A model generated the notes under the pieces. The model saw only the letters and a list, made by a program, of their open reading frames with translations, had not been told where the DNA came from and ran no database searches. From the NCBI GenBank assembly GCA_030426865.1, contig JAUHXN010000023.1, positions 1 to 18,272 of the forward strand: a DNA stretch of 18,272 nt. The letters run 5' to 3'. Position 1 is the stretch's first letter. The number at the start of each line of letters is the position of its first letter. Positions 1-6,838 of the stretch are shown here, piece after piece. The translations under genes were made by a program, and so were the position numbers. Source of the stretch: a bacterium. Its GTDB lineage: Bacteria > Bacteroidota > Ignavibacteria > Kapaibacteriales > UBA2268.

Positions 1-811
1 GGTAGTAACCATTTAGTGGATCGTGAGCTGAAGTTTGGTCAGTCACTATATCTGGAACAATACCTCTTCTCAATAGTTCAGGAAGAACTTCTGCTGTATT
101 GCCGATTAGCCCAATTGACTTTGCTTCATTATTATTCTTAGCTTCGTTCATAACTCGAAGTGCATCGTCTAGATTATCTACTTTTACATCGCAATATCCA
201 TCGTGGATACGCTTATCTATTCTTGACTCATCAATCTCGACTGTGATAGATGCTGCACCAGCGAACTTAGCAGCTAGTGGTTGTGCACCACCCATTCCGC
301 CCATACCGCCAGTTAACAAGAAGCGACCGTTAAGAGTACCACCGAAATGTTGCCTAGCGCACTCAGCGAAAGTCTCGTATGTACCTTGTACAATGCCCTG
401 AGTACCTATATAAATCCAACTACCAGCGGTCATCTGCCCGTACATCATCAAACCTTTCTTATCCAACTCTCGGAAATGCTCCCAGTTAGACCAATTTGGC
501 ACTAGATTCGAATTGGCTATTATTACCCTAGGTGCAGCCGAATATGTCTTAGCAACACCAACTGGTTTACCTGATTGGACTAATAGCGTTTCGTCTATAT
601 CCATATTTTTCAGAGTGTTCGTAATAGCGTCAAAGCTTTCCCAATTTCTAGCGGCCTTACCTAGCCCACCATATACTATTAGTTCTTCTGGTTTTTCGGC
701 ATTTTCGGGGTCTAGATTGTGGTGTATCATACGATACGCGGCTTCTAGTTGCCAATTCTTACAAGTTAGTTCGGTACCTCTAGGTACAGTTACGGTTCTT
801 TTTGTAGTCAT
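1..811 (-). CDS. hutU: Urocanate hydratase (urocanase), N-terminal 270 residues, cut by window edge
   Basis: Converts urocanate to imidazolone propionate, the second step of histidine degradation, in the cytoplasm with tightly bound NAD+. The minus strand from the ATG at 811 stays open to position 1. It shows family landmarks: the N-terminal RTVTVPRGTEL segment, VYGGLGKAARNWESF, LVQSGKPVGVAKT, NLVPNWSNWEHF, GQMTAGSWIYIGTQGIVQGT, and the glycine-rich NAD-binding run TGGMGGMGGAQP. About half of a usual bacterial urocanase (roughly 550 residues) is present; the active-site cysteine region lies beyond the edge. No other hut gene is seen on this side, so any operon continues outside the window. 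The start has only a weak purine stretch (GAGAAT) upstream. Identity is certain from motifs; the symbol follows the family name. Confidence 0.95.
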   Translation of the reverse strand, partial: MTTKRTVTVPRGTELTCKNWQLEAAYRMIHHNLDPENAEKPEELIVYGGLGKAARNWESFDAITNTLKNMDIDETLLVQSGKPVGVAKTYSAAPRVIIANSNLVPNWSNWEHFRELDKKGLMMYGQMTAGSWIYIGTQGIVQGTYETFAECARQHFGGTLNGRFLLTGGMGGMGGAQPLAAKFAGAASITVEIDESRIDKRIHDGYCDVKVDNLDDALRVMNEAKNNNEAKSIGLIGNTAEVLPELLRRGIVPDIVTDQTSAHDPLNGYY

Positions 812-854
812 TTATCATTCTCAATTTATTTGTTTTCACGAACTTGACGAACAA

Positions 855-862
855 CAAAAATA
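855..862 (-). promoter_or_regulatory. Possible Bacteroidota -7 box for urocanase gene
   Basis: Read on the minus strand this is TATTTTTG, a full match to the Bacteroidota -7 consensus TAnnTTTG, about 44 nt ahead of the urocanase ATG. I could not find a convincing TTG -33 element at the usual distance, so it is tentative. Confidence 0.3.
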
Positions 863-950
863 ATAATTTCTAATGACATAAATTTGGCTTCATATTTGTA
901 GGTGGATAAGTGTCATTATTCGATCGAGCGTTTTTATAAACGACGATACT

Positions 951-999
951 ACAGGACACTTTCAAACCTCCCCCGTTTGTAGTGTCCTGTTTTTGTTTT
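951..999 (+). terminator. Plus-oriented intrinsic terminator hairpin without an obvious upstream gene
   Basis: Perfect 10-bp arms ACAGGACACT (951-960) and AGTGTCCTGT (981-990) enclose a second 5-bp stem CAAAC/GTTTG (963-967/975-979) with a C-rich loop, followed directly by TTTTGTTTT (991-999). The T-run lies only on the plus strand, so it would end a plus transcript, yet both flanking genes are on the minus strand. AAGTGTC at 908-914 can pair with GACACTT at 955-961, an alternative fold that would compete with the terminator. Confidence 0.7.
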
Positions 1000-1016
1000 A
1001 GTAAGATTAGTTTAGA

Positions 1017-1676
1017 CTACTTGATATGACCTTTAGTTTTCAATTCATTTATTACATCTTCAGCAAACCGTTCAACTATGGTTTCTACATCCATTCCTAT
1101 CATATCTACTTGTGCTGAAGTACTAGAATATCCTTTCCACGCTACTTTATTAGAATTAACGTCAATTAAATCTGCTTGGAATTGATTGCTCATATATACA
1201 TCTACATCATTAGTAACGAAAGTATTCGTCTCAGTTATTGTCGCATCTTTACCATTCTTTTTCTTTATTGTTCTAGTTTCGGTGTTCGTATGAAATTCTG
1301 GTGTTATTCGCTCATTTACATTTTCATCCATTATTTCTATTTTTATAAAACCATCGAATCCATTTTTGACTAATTGTGCTTGAAAATCGGCTTCTTCCCA
1401 TACTCTAGTAGGTGGGAATATCATAGAGCCCTGTACAGCATAAAGTCCAGCTTCCTGAAATTCTTCGGCAAATACTTTTTCAATCAAAGCACGTCTGTTT
1501 AGGTTTTGCTCTACCGAATAGACACAGAACTTGGCATATTTCTTATTAATAAAATCTGGGTCGGTATATGATGTTGTCTCAATAGACACACATGAAGTAG
1601 CAACAATAGATAATAAAAATATCAGGAATAGGTTTTTACTATAGTTGATTTTTGGCGAAAGTAAATTAGATTTCAT
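1017..1676 (-). CDS. Predicted lipoprotein, paralogue of the next gene
   Basis: A 219-residue protein with an N-terminal hydrophobic signal ending in the lipobox-like VATSC, so it is probably lipidated on Cys29 and held in a membrane facing the periplasm. The ATG at 1676 is preceded by AAGGA at good spacing. It is clearly paralogous to the product of 1756-2355: both share Cys-x-S-x-x-T-T at the mature N-terminus, KKYxKxCxYS, a FPPTR motif, a DGF motif, LIDVxxNKVAW, and a GHI ending. The unique middle part carries a charged insert (TRTIKKKNGKD). I do not recognise a named family; the size and the LIDV/KVAW strand recall small periplasmic lipoproteins of the DUF4136/CsgG-like kind, but that is only a guess. 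It follows its paralogue by 79 nt and is probably cotranscribed. Confidence 0.85.
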   Translation of the reverse strand: MKSNLLSPKINYSKNLFLIFLLSIVATSCVSIETTSYTDPDFINKKYAKFCVYSVEQNLNRRALIEKVFAEEFQEAGLYAVQGSMIFPPTRVWEEADFQAQLVKNGFDGFIKIEIMDENVNERITPEFHTNTETRTIKKKNGKDATITETNTFVTNDVDVYMSNQFQADLIDVNSNKVAWKGYSSTSAQVDMIGMDVETIVERFAEDVINELKTKGHIK

Positions 1677-1755
1677 ATAAATCCTTAATTATTTAGTTTG
1701 TTGATTTTTAAAATTTGAAATACGAATTTTGAAAAATTAAGTTTCTGCATTTACT

Positions 1756-2355
1756 CTATATATGACCTTTTTCTTGTAATTCTTCAATTACACTTCTTGA
1801 GAATTTCCAGAAAAATCCATCTCTATTAAACTGATTAATCTCATAATAATTAATTGGCTCAGAACTGCCTATCCATGCCACTTTGTTAGTTTTTACATCA
1901 ATCAGATGAACAGAAAATCTATATCTCAAATTAGAGTTCAAATCATTAGAAAAATAGTTATCTAATTCCATTTCACCTTCAGTCGCATTATTGTTAATAT
2001 TGTCATACACCACTTCAAATTTTAGAAAACCATCAACATTATTTTTCAATAGCTCTGATTGATACTCTTCTTCATCTCTCTCTCTAGTAGGAGGGAATAA
2101 TACTGACCCCTCAATAGCATCCACTTCAAGATTTTGTAATTCCTCGACCATTGTTTTTTCTAAAATTGATCTAAAAACTAGATTTTCATCGTATGAATAT
2201 ATACAAATTTTATTATATTTTTTTTCTTTGAATTCTCTATCAGAGTAGGAAGAGGTAGTAACAGAGTAACAGGAAGTAGCGAATATTGCAACAAATCCAA
2301 TTAATATATAGTTCTTAAAGTTTCCTATTAGCTTGGGTAGTATATTATTTGTCAT
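1756..2355 (-). CDS. Predicted lipoprotein, first of a tandem paralogous pair
   Basis: A 199-residue protein with a signal peptide ending FATSC, a lipobox, predicting lipidation at Cys29. The ATG at 2355 is preceded on the minus strand by AGGGAGAA, a strong ribosome binding site. It shares with the downstream paralogue the motifs KKYNKICIYS, LFPPTR, NNVDGFLKFEV, LIDVKTNKVAW and a KGHI end; the two differ mainly in a central insert and the C-terminal third. The tandem arrangement points to local duplication followed by divergence. No enzymatic motif is visible. It is transcribed divergently from the DUF302 gene. Function unknown. Confidence 0.85.
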   Translation of the reverse strand: MTNNILPKLIGNFKNYILIGFVAIFATSCYSVTTSSYSDREFKEKKYNKICIYSYDENLVFRSILEKTMVEELQNLEVDAIEGSVLFPPTRERDEEEYQSELLKNNVDGFLKFEVVYDNINNNATEGEMELDNYFSNDLNSNLRYRFSVHLIDVKTNKVAWIGSSEPINYYEINQFNRDGFFWKFSRSVIEELQEKGHI

Positions 2356-2413
2356 TTGAATTCTCCCTAGAATTTGATGATTTATTATTGAGTCAAAATA
2401 AATCCAAAATATT

Positions 2414-2442
2414 TTGTTTTTTACTACTTCATAGCGTATAAT
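2414..2442 (+). promoter_or_regulatory. Sigma-70-like promoter for the DUF302 gene
   Basis: TTGTTT (2414-2419), a 17-nt spacer and a perfect TATAAT (2437-2442) lie about 50 nt ahead of the ATG at 2491, in the divergent intergenic region. This fits the classical housekeeping layout rather than the Bacteroidota TAnnTTTG box. In such AT-rich DNA a chance match is possible. Confidence 0.4.
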
Positions 2443-2490
2443 ACTTTATAAAATAATAATAGTTTCACTTAAATTAAAGGAATACAGAAC

Positions 2491-2880
2491 ATGAACTATA
2501 CTTACAGTACGAAACTAAAAGGCGATTTTGAGGAAGTAATTGAAAGGGTAACTGCAGAGCTTAAGACAGAAGGATTTGGAGTATTAACTCAAATTGACAT
2601 TACGAAGACTTTGAAAGAAAAAATAGATGTAGATTTCAAAAAGTATCGTATATTAGGAGCTTGCAACCCACATTTTGCGTACAAAGCATTAAGTGTTGAA
2701 GAGACTATAGGTGTGATGCTTCCTTGTAACGTAATAGTAGTAGAGGCAGGAGAAGGTGAATACGAAGTATCTGCTGTAAGTCCTATGGCGTCTATGCAAG
2801 CAATTGAGAATGAGAAATTGGAACCAATAGCTCATGAAGTAGAAGAAAAATTAAAGTCCGTTATCAATAGGTTAAAATAA
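2491..2880 (+). CDS. DUF302 family protein
   Basis: A 129-residue soluble protein spanning a whole DUF302 domain. Visible family features are the opening Y(S/T)xK-type strand, the FGVLTQIDITKTLKEKIDVDFKKYRILGACNP segment (residues about 31-60), AYKALSVEETIGVMLPCNVIVVE (about 64-86) and the closing P-helix with SVINRLK. DUF302 proteins are small alpha/beta domains of unknown function found widely in bacteria, often next to redox or metal-related genes; two conserved cysteines (in GACNP and LPCN) are present here. The ATG is preceded by AAAGGA. The next gene starts at the base after its stop codon, so the two are translated together. Confidence 0.88.
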   Translation: MNYTYSTKLKGDFEEVIERVTAELKTEGFGVLTQIDITKTLKEKIDVDFKKYRILGACNPHFAYKALSVEETIGVMLPCNVIVVEAGEGEYEVSAVSPMASMQAIENEKLEPIAHEVEEKLKSVINRLK

Positions 2881-3501
2881 TTGAAAGTAATTGCAACATT
2901 ATTAATACTTTTCACAAGCACTATTATCTATTCGCAGGAGTTACCTGGTGGACAGTTTGATAGGTATGAAAACGAACCGAAGCAAACTAATGCTGAAAAT
3001 AGAGCTATGATTTCTGCAAAATATAAATATAATACTAATGATAAATACTCAATGAATGACGTAGGAATCAAAATTGGAATCTATGCAACTGATGATCTAG
3101 TTATAGGAGCACATTATTTCTATTTATTTGATAATTCAGTAGTTTTCAGCCCAAATGAAGATGGTCTAAAAGCTGCAATGTTATATGATTTATTTGGAAT
3201 TAATGTCGATTATTTTATTTCAAACAGCTATACATTGCCCGTATCGGTTGGGTTAAATATAGGAACTGGACGTGCTACATATACTAGCTTTGGGAATTCA
3301 CCTATAAGTGATGATCTGACAGGCGATTGGCTTTTCAATATAGAGCCAGAAGCCAATTTGTTTTTTCATATAACTAATACTGTATTGATAGATTTTAATG
3401 TAGGATATCGTATAATCTCAGGATTAGAATATAATGGTATCGAAAATGCAGATCTTTCTGGGTTTGTTGGCGGTATAGGGCTGACTCTCACAATTCAATA
3501 A
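2881..3501 (+). CDS. Secreted outer-membrane beta-barrel protein, TTG start
   Basis: A 206-residue protein with a signal peptide (MKVIATLLILF..., cleavage likely after IYS, residue 18) and then alternating aromatic/polar strands (IGAHYFYLFD, LFGINVDYFI, VSVGLNIGTGR, LFFHITNTVLIDFNVGYRII, FVGGIGLTLTIQ), typical of a small OMP_b-brl-type outer-membrane barrel. The TTG start directly follows the TAA stop of the DUF302 gene with no gap. It is chosen because Lys2 plus the hydrophobic run is a proper signal peptide and no ATG or GTG precedes it. The last residues alternate in barrel fashion but end in Q, not the usual aromatic. Function unknown; stop-to-start coupling suggests it is made in step with the DUF302 protein. 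Confidence 0.82.
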   Translation: MKVIATLLILFTSTIIYSQELPGGQFDRYENEPKQTNAENRAMISAKYKYNTNDKYSMNDVGIKIGIYATDDLVIGAHYFYLFDNSVVFSPNEDGLKAAMLYDLFGINVDYFISNSYTLPVSVGLNIGTGRATYTSFGNSPISDDLTGDWLFNIEPEANLFFHITNTVLIDFNVGYRIISGLEYNGIENADLSGFVGGIGLTLTIQ

Positions 3502-3505
3502 TTAA

Positions 3506-3521
3506 TGTTTCACGTGTAAAC
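3506..3521. promoter_or_regulatory. parS-like site (candidate ParB binding site)
   Basis: TGTTTCACGTGTAAAC matches the near-universal bacterial parS consensus TGTTNCACGTGNAACA at 14 of 16 positions; only the last two bases of the right half differ. It lies just after a stop codon in an intergenic gap, where a binding site is free of coding constraint. ParB recognition of this site is established knowledge; activity of this copy is inference. Confidence 0.45.
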
Positions 3522-3653
3522 TATTATGAATTAATTAGATACTATTATAAGTTAAGAACATTCCTTTGAATTCAGAATATTTTTTTGTTAATTGCTCTTT
3601 AGACTTGTGCCAAATGGCATATTTCTTATATTTCTAACAACCATTAGGTTCTC

Positions 3654-4364
3654 TTGGATTTATCTTTACTCTTTGGATTCATAGTTGGTGTTGTTTTGGC
3701 TCTACCACCTGGACCGGTAGGAGTTACAGCTATTGAGATAGGGCTATTCCAGAACAAAAAGGCAGGTTTTAAGCTTGCACTTGGCAATGCCATAATGGAT
3801 TTCATTTACTGCTTGGGCGTTATATTCGCTACTTCAGCGGCTATTTCTACCTTAAGTAGTTTTTCTAATGATTACCCTGCAGCATATCTAGTATTCCAAA
3901 TAGGTGCTATATCAGCCCTCTTTGTTATTGGTTTCCTTAATCTAAAAGCTAAAAAAAGAAAGATCAAAAAAGGCGATGAAGCTACTTCTGGCTATGCTTC
4001 TAAAATAAGCAAAAAAGGGCCTATTTTCTTAGGTGTAGCAATAGCACTAACTAACTTAGCAAATCCGACTTTTTTACCTTCATTGGCCGCAGTAACTATC
4101 TGGGTACACGAAGCCGGAATGACTACAGGAGGAGCAATCTCCAACTTTCTTTTCGCACTTGGATTTGGATTAGGTAATCTCTTTTGGGTCAACTTTATAG
4201 CTTCTATGACTCACAAATATAAGCATAAGTTCTCTACAAATATGATATTCAGAATCAAACAAGCAGCCGGTGTTACATTCATTGGTTTTGGAACTTTCCT
4301 CGGATTCAGATTAATATCGCTTTCTAAATGGCCTGAAATGCTCCGCTTTTTATTAGCTTTTTAA
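3654..4364 (+). CDS. LysE/RhtB-family amino acid exporter
   Basis: A 236-residue inner-membrane protein with about six hydrophobic segments and the family signature near the N-terminus: ALPPGPVGVTAIEIGL (residues about 16-31), followed by KAGFKLALGNAIMDFIYC. The family exports amino acids or similar small metabolites by proton antiport; the substrate here cannot be told. A basic loop (KAKKRKIKKGDE) separates the first three helices from the rest, and TNLANPTFLPSLAA is a second family-like segment. The start is TTG at 3654, preceded by TAGG; upstream in frame is a stop codon, and the first ATG comes only after the signature, so TTG is needed. It is 38 nt upstream of the lycopene cyclase gene and probably cotranscribed with it. 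Confidence 0.88.
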   Translation: MDLSLLFGFIVGVVLALPPGPVGVTAIEIGLFQNKKAGFKLALGNAIMDFIYCLGVIFATSAAISTLSSFSNDYPAAYLVFQIGAISALFVIGFLNLKAKKRKIKKGDEATSGYASKISKKGPIFLGVAIALTNLANPTFLPSLAAVTIWVHEAGMTTGGAISNFLFALGFGLGNLFWVNFIASMTHKYKHKFSTNMIFRIKQAAGVTFIGFGTFLGFRLISLSKWPEMLRFLLAF

Positions 4365-4402
4365 TTTCATAATAATTCAAACTATTATACGCCTAACAAA
4401 CT

Positions 4403-5554
4403 ATGAAAATGGAATACGACATTATTGTTTGTGGTGGAGGAATGTCTGGTTTAAGCTTAGCATATAGAGCTTTAATATCAGGCGTTTGGGAAAATAAATC
4501 AATCCTAATAATTGACAAAAGCAATAAATCAATCAATGATAGGACTTGGTGTTTTTGGGAAAATTCCGACTCGCCTTTTGAAAGTATTATATATAGAAAA
4601 TGGGATGAGATGTGTTTTTTTAGTCTTGACTCTAGAAGTTTGATATTAGATACTGCTGATTATAGTTATAATATGATTCGATCCATTGATTTTTATAGAC
4701 ACACATTAGATTACCTTAACTCTCAAGAAAACGTAACAATATCTAACGAAAACATAGTCCGTTTTACGAATACTAATTACAAATGCGAAGTTATAACTGA
4801 ACAGTCCAGATATGCATCAGAGTATGTATTCAACTCAATCTTTAAAAAACCTCCACTAGAAGAAAAACATACATATCTGCTTCAACATTTCAAAGGTGTC
4901 ATAATAGAATCTAAAGATCTTAATTTAGATACTAAGAAAATACATTTGATGGATTTCAGGACAGGTCAGGAAAATGGAAACACTTTCTTTTATGTATTAC
5001 CAATATCAGATACATCCGCATTAATAGAATATACATTATTTTCTAGTAAGCTATTAGAAAAAGATACTTATGATATTAAAATAGCTGAATATATTAATAA
5101 TGTTCTGAAATTAAAGGAGTACAAAGTACTTGAAGAAGAATTTGGAGTTATACCAATGACTGATTTTCCATTTACAAGATTCGAAGGAAATATAGTTAAT
5201 ATTGGCACTATAGGGGGTGATACTCGTGGCTCTACTGGTTATACATTCACTAATACTCAAAAAACGATTACTAAGATTATCGAAAGTTTTAACAATAGTG
5301 GGTCACCTTTTTTCAAAGAGGAGCACATATCTACTAAACATAAACTTTATGATAGTACAATGCTAAAAGTATTAGAGGAAGGTAAATACCAGGGACATCA
5401 GCTATTCACAGATATGTTCAGCAAAGTAAAAGCAAGTGATATACTTTCCTTTCTAGATAGTGAGAGTACACTATCGCAAGATATAAAAGTCATAAAAAGC
5501 CTTATACCTCAGTACTTTATAAAACCATTTTTTAAGAGTTGGTGGAACAGATAA
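4403..5554 (+). CDS. crtY: Lycopene beta-cyclase (CrtY family)
   Basis: A 383-residue flavoprotein of the CrtY family, which cyclises lycopene ends to beta-ionone rings in carotenoid synthesis at the inner membrane. The N-terminal nucleotide-binding fold reads IIVCGGGMSGLSLAYRAL (residues 7-24). NDRTWCFWE (45-53) is a diagnostic lycopene cyclase motif. LIEYT (207-211) stands at the place of the catalytic FLEET-like motif, with Glu209 kept, and GVIPMTDFPF (248-257) and NIGTIGGDTRGSTGYTF (266-282) match the conserved C-terminal flavin region. The start may be Met1 or Met3 (4403 or 4409); neither has a good ribosome binding site. No other carotenoid gene (crtB, crtI, crtE) lies in the window, so the gene is isolated from its pathway. 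It is followed by a repeat-rich gap. Confidence 0.9.
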   Translation: MKMEYDIIVCGGGMSGLSLAYRALISGVWENKSILIIDKSNKSINDRTWCFWENSDSPFESIIYRKWDEMCFFSLDSRSLILDTADYSYNMIRSIDFYRHTLDYLNSQENVTISNENIVRFTNTNYKCEVITEQSRYASEYVFNSIFKKPPLEEKHTYLLQHFKGVIIESKDLNLDTKKIHLMDFRTGQENGNTFFYVLPISDTSALIEYTLFSSKLLEKDTYDIKIAEYINNVLKLKEYKVLEEEFGVIPMTDFPFTRFEGNIVNIGTIGGDTRGSTGYTFTNTQKTITKIIESFNNSGSPFFKEEHISTKHKLYDSTMLKVLEEGKYQGHQLFTDMFSKVKASDILSFLDSESTLSQDIKVIKSLIPQYFIKPFFKSWWNR

Positions 5555-5587
5555 GTCGAATGAGAAAAACAAAATTAGTCTATCATG

Positions 5588-5846
5588 ATTGAAGCGAAGA
5601 GGCTAATGAATGAGGTGGATAATTCGCTTCGCTCAGAGTGACGTTTGTTCTCAATTGAACACCATCCAGATTATCCTAAAATTCTGATTCTGAATAATAG
5701 AGACAGCCACGTCCTTTCAGTCCTCGCTGTGACAGGTTTATCCCTAGACTCTTCACTCCATTTCATTCCGTTCAGAGTGACGCTGTCATACTGAGCGTAG
5801 CGAAGAGTCTAATAGACAGATCGGAGTTTCTCTCCCTCAGTATGAC
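5588..5846. repeat. Cluster of dispersed palindromic (REP/MITE-like) repeat units
   Basis: Units of the type GTCATACTGAGCGTAGCGAA occur in both orientations. Pairs seen: GAAGCGAA (5591-5598) with TTCGCTTC (5623-5630); AGACTCTTC (5746-5754) with GAAGAGTCT (5802-5810); GTCATACTGAG (5785-5795) with CTCAGTATGAC (5836-5846). TCAGAGTGACG occurs twice directly (5633-5643 and 5772-5782). The GC-rich units stand out from the AT-rich surroundings. Similar GAGCGAAGCGAAGA-type repeats are common in bacteroidete intergenic DNA. Confidence 0.75.
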
Positions 5847-6147
5847 GGGTAAAACGAAAATACTGCCTGCCTAGCCAACTGCATGGTAGCTCTAAACAAA
5901 GTGCTTGTATTTATTTGAGCTGAAATGAAGGATTCAGGAAAAATATTTCAAATCCGAAGGATTTATTTCTATTCAATCAAAATTGTACTTTTTTACATTT
6001 CTAGACTTTGATTCTTCTGAAATCCACCAATATTGAAAAACCTTAAAAACCACTAATTTTAATTAAAAGTGAATTTAACCTCACAATTATCCACAATTAA
6101 CAAAAAATAATTTATTTTCTTAAAATAGTTCTATGATATTGTATTTC

Positions 6148-6166
6148 AGTTACTTATATTGTAACT
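6148..6166. promoter_or_regulatory. Small palindrome upstream of sigma factor gene
   Basis: AGTTAC and GTAACT (6148-6153, 6161-6166) flank a 7-nt AT-only spacer about 95 nt ahead of the sigma gene. It could be an operator or part of an autoregulated promoter; no protein can be assigned. Confidence 0.3.
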
Positions 6167-6259
6167 AAGAATATATCTCATGTAAAAAAGCAAAAAAAAG
6201 TTACATTTTGTTGAGACGTTTTTGCTGTTCATGTGTCTTTATAGTTAGAGGAATTACAA

Positions 6260-6826
6260 ATGGATAAAAAGTATAGTAAATATTCCGACTTAGAGTTATT
6301 TAACTTACTAAGTGGAACTCAATCCGATGCCGAATTGGCATTCGGAGAGCTATACTCGCGTTATTCGCAAAAAATCTATGCGTATTGCCTCAGAGTAACT
6401 GGTAATAAAGAGGATGCAAATGATATCTTCCAAGAAACTTTTTGCAATTTCTTCAATACGGCTAAATCTAAACCTGAAACTACAAGTGTATCAGGTTTGA
6501 TGATTACAATAGCTCGTAATCTATGTATAAATTATACTAGAAGTAAGAAAGTGCATATTGACTTAGAAGAGTACAATTTGCAGACTAATGACACAGGTTA
6601 CGAGCAAAAGGAACTACTAGATTTGATTTCCAACGCACTTGAGCTATTGGAATTCGAGTATAAGGATGCATTTATTTTGCGACAATATCACGGATTTTCT
6701 TATAAAGAGATAGCCGAGATAACAAACGCACCAGAATCAACTATAAGAAACCGATTTTGGCGTGCAAAAGAAAAGATTAAGGAGATACTTGCTCCTTATT
6801 TACATGAGATATCAAATAATAAATAA
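6260..6826 (+). CDS. ECF-type RNA polymerase sigma factor
   Basis: A 188-residue extracytoplasmic-function sigma factor with only regions 2 and 4. Region 2 is YSRYSQKIYAYCLRVTGNKEDANDIFQETF (residues about 28-57), with the promoter-melting part TSVSGLMITIARNLCINYTRSKK after it. Region 4 is DAFILRQYHGFSYKEIAEI (about 138-156), then a helix-turn-helix APESTIRNRFWRAKEKIKEIL. It should direct RNA polymerase to a small regulon, probably including its own operon. The start is preceded by AGAGGA (6247-6252). Twelve nt separate its stop from the preferred ATG of the anti-sigma/barrel fusion gene. A paralogue with the same neighbour type is at 11290-11862. Family certain; target promoters unknown. Confidence 0.93.
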   Translation: MDKKYSKYSDLELFNLLSGTQSDAELAFGELYSRYSQKIYAYCLRVTGNKEDANDIFQETFCNFFNTAKSKPETTSVSGLMITIARNLCINYTRSKKVHIDLEEYNLQTNDTGYEQKELLDLISNALELLEFEYKDAFILRQYHGFSYKEIAEITNAPESTIRNRFWRAKEKIKEILAPYLHEISNNK

Positions 6827-6838
6827 TTGAGTTTTACA

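Larger units (their letters stand above)
5555..6259. other. Gene-free stretch: repeat cluster, then AT-rich sigma gene upstream region
   Basis: No convincing gene is seen on either strand. The left half (about 5588-5846) contains copies of a dispersed palindromic repeat. A short hairpin AAATCC-GAA-GGATTT sits at 5950-5964. The right half is very AT-rich and holds the upstream region of the first sigma gene, including the small palindrome at 6148-6166. I see no clear terminator after the lycopene cyclase gene. Confidence 0.7.

Noticed and set aside
99..863. Two plus-strand ORFs (99-401 and 513-863)
   Set aside because: They lie antisense to the urocanase reading frame, which has strong family motifs across the whole region; their products look like nothing known.
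901..981. Short GTG-started ORF of 26 codons on the plus strand
   Set aside because: No ribosome binding site, no known similarity, and it runs into the terminator stem; more likely chance.
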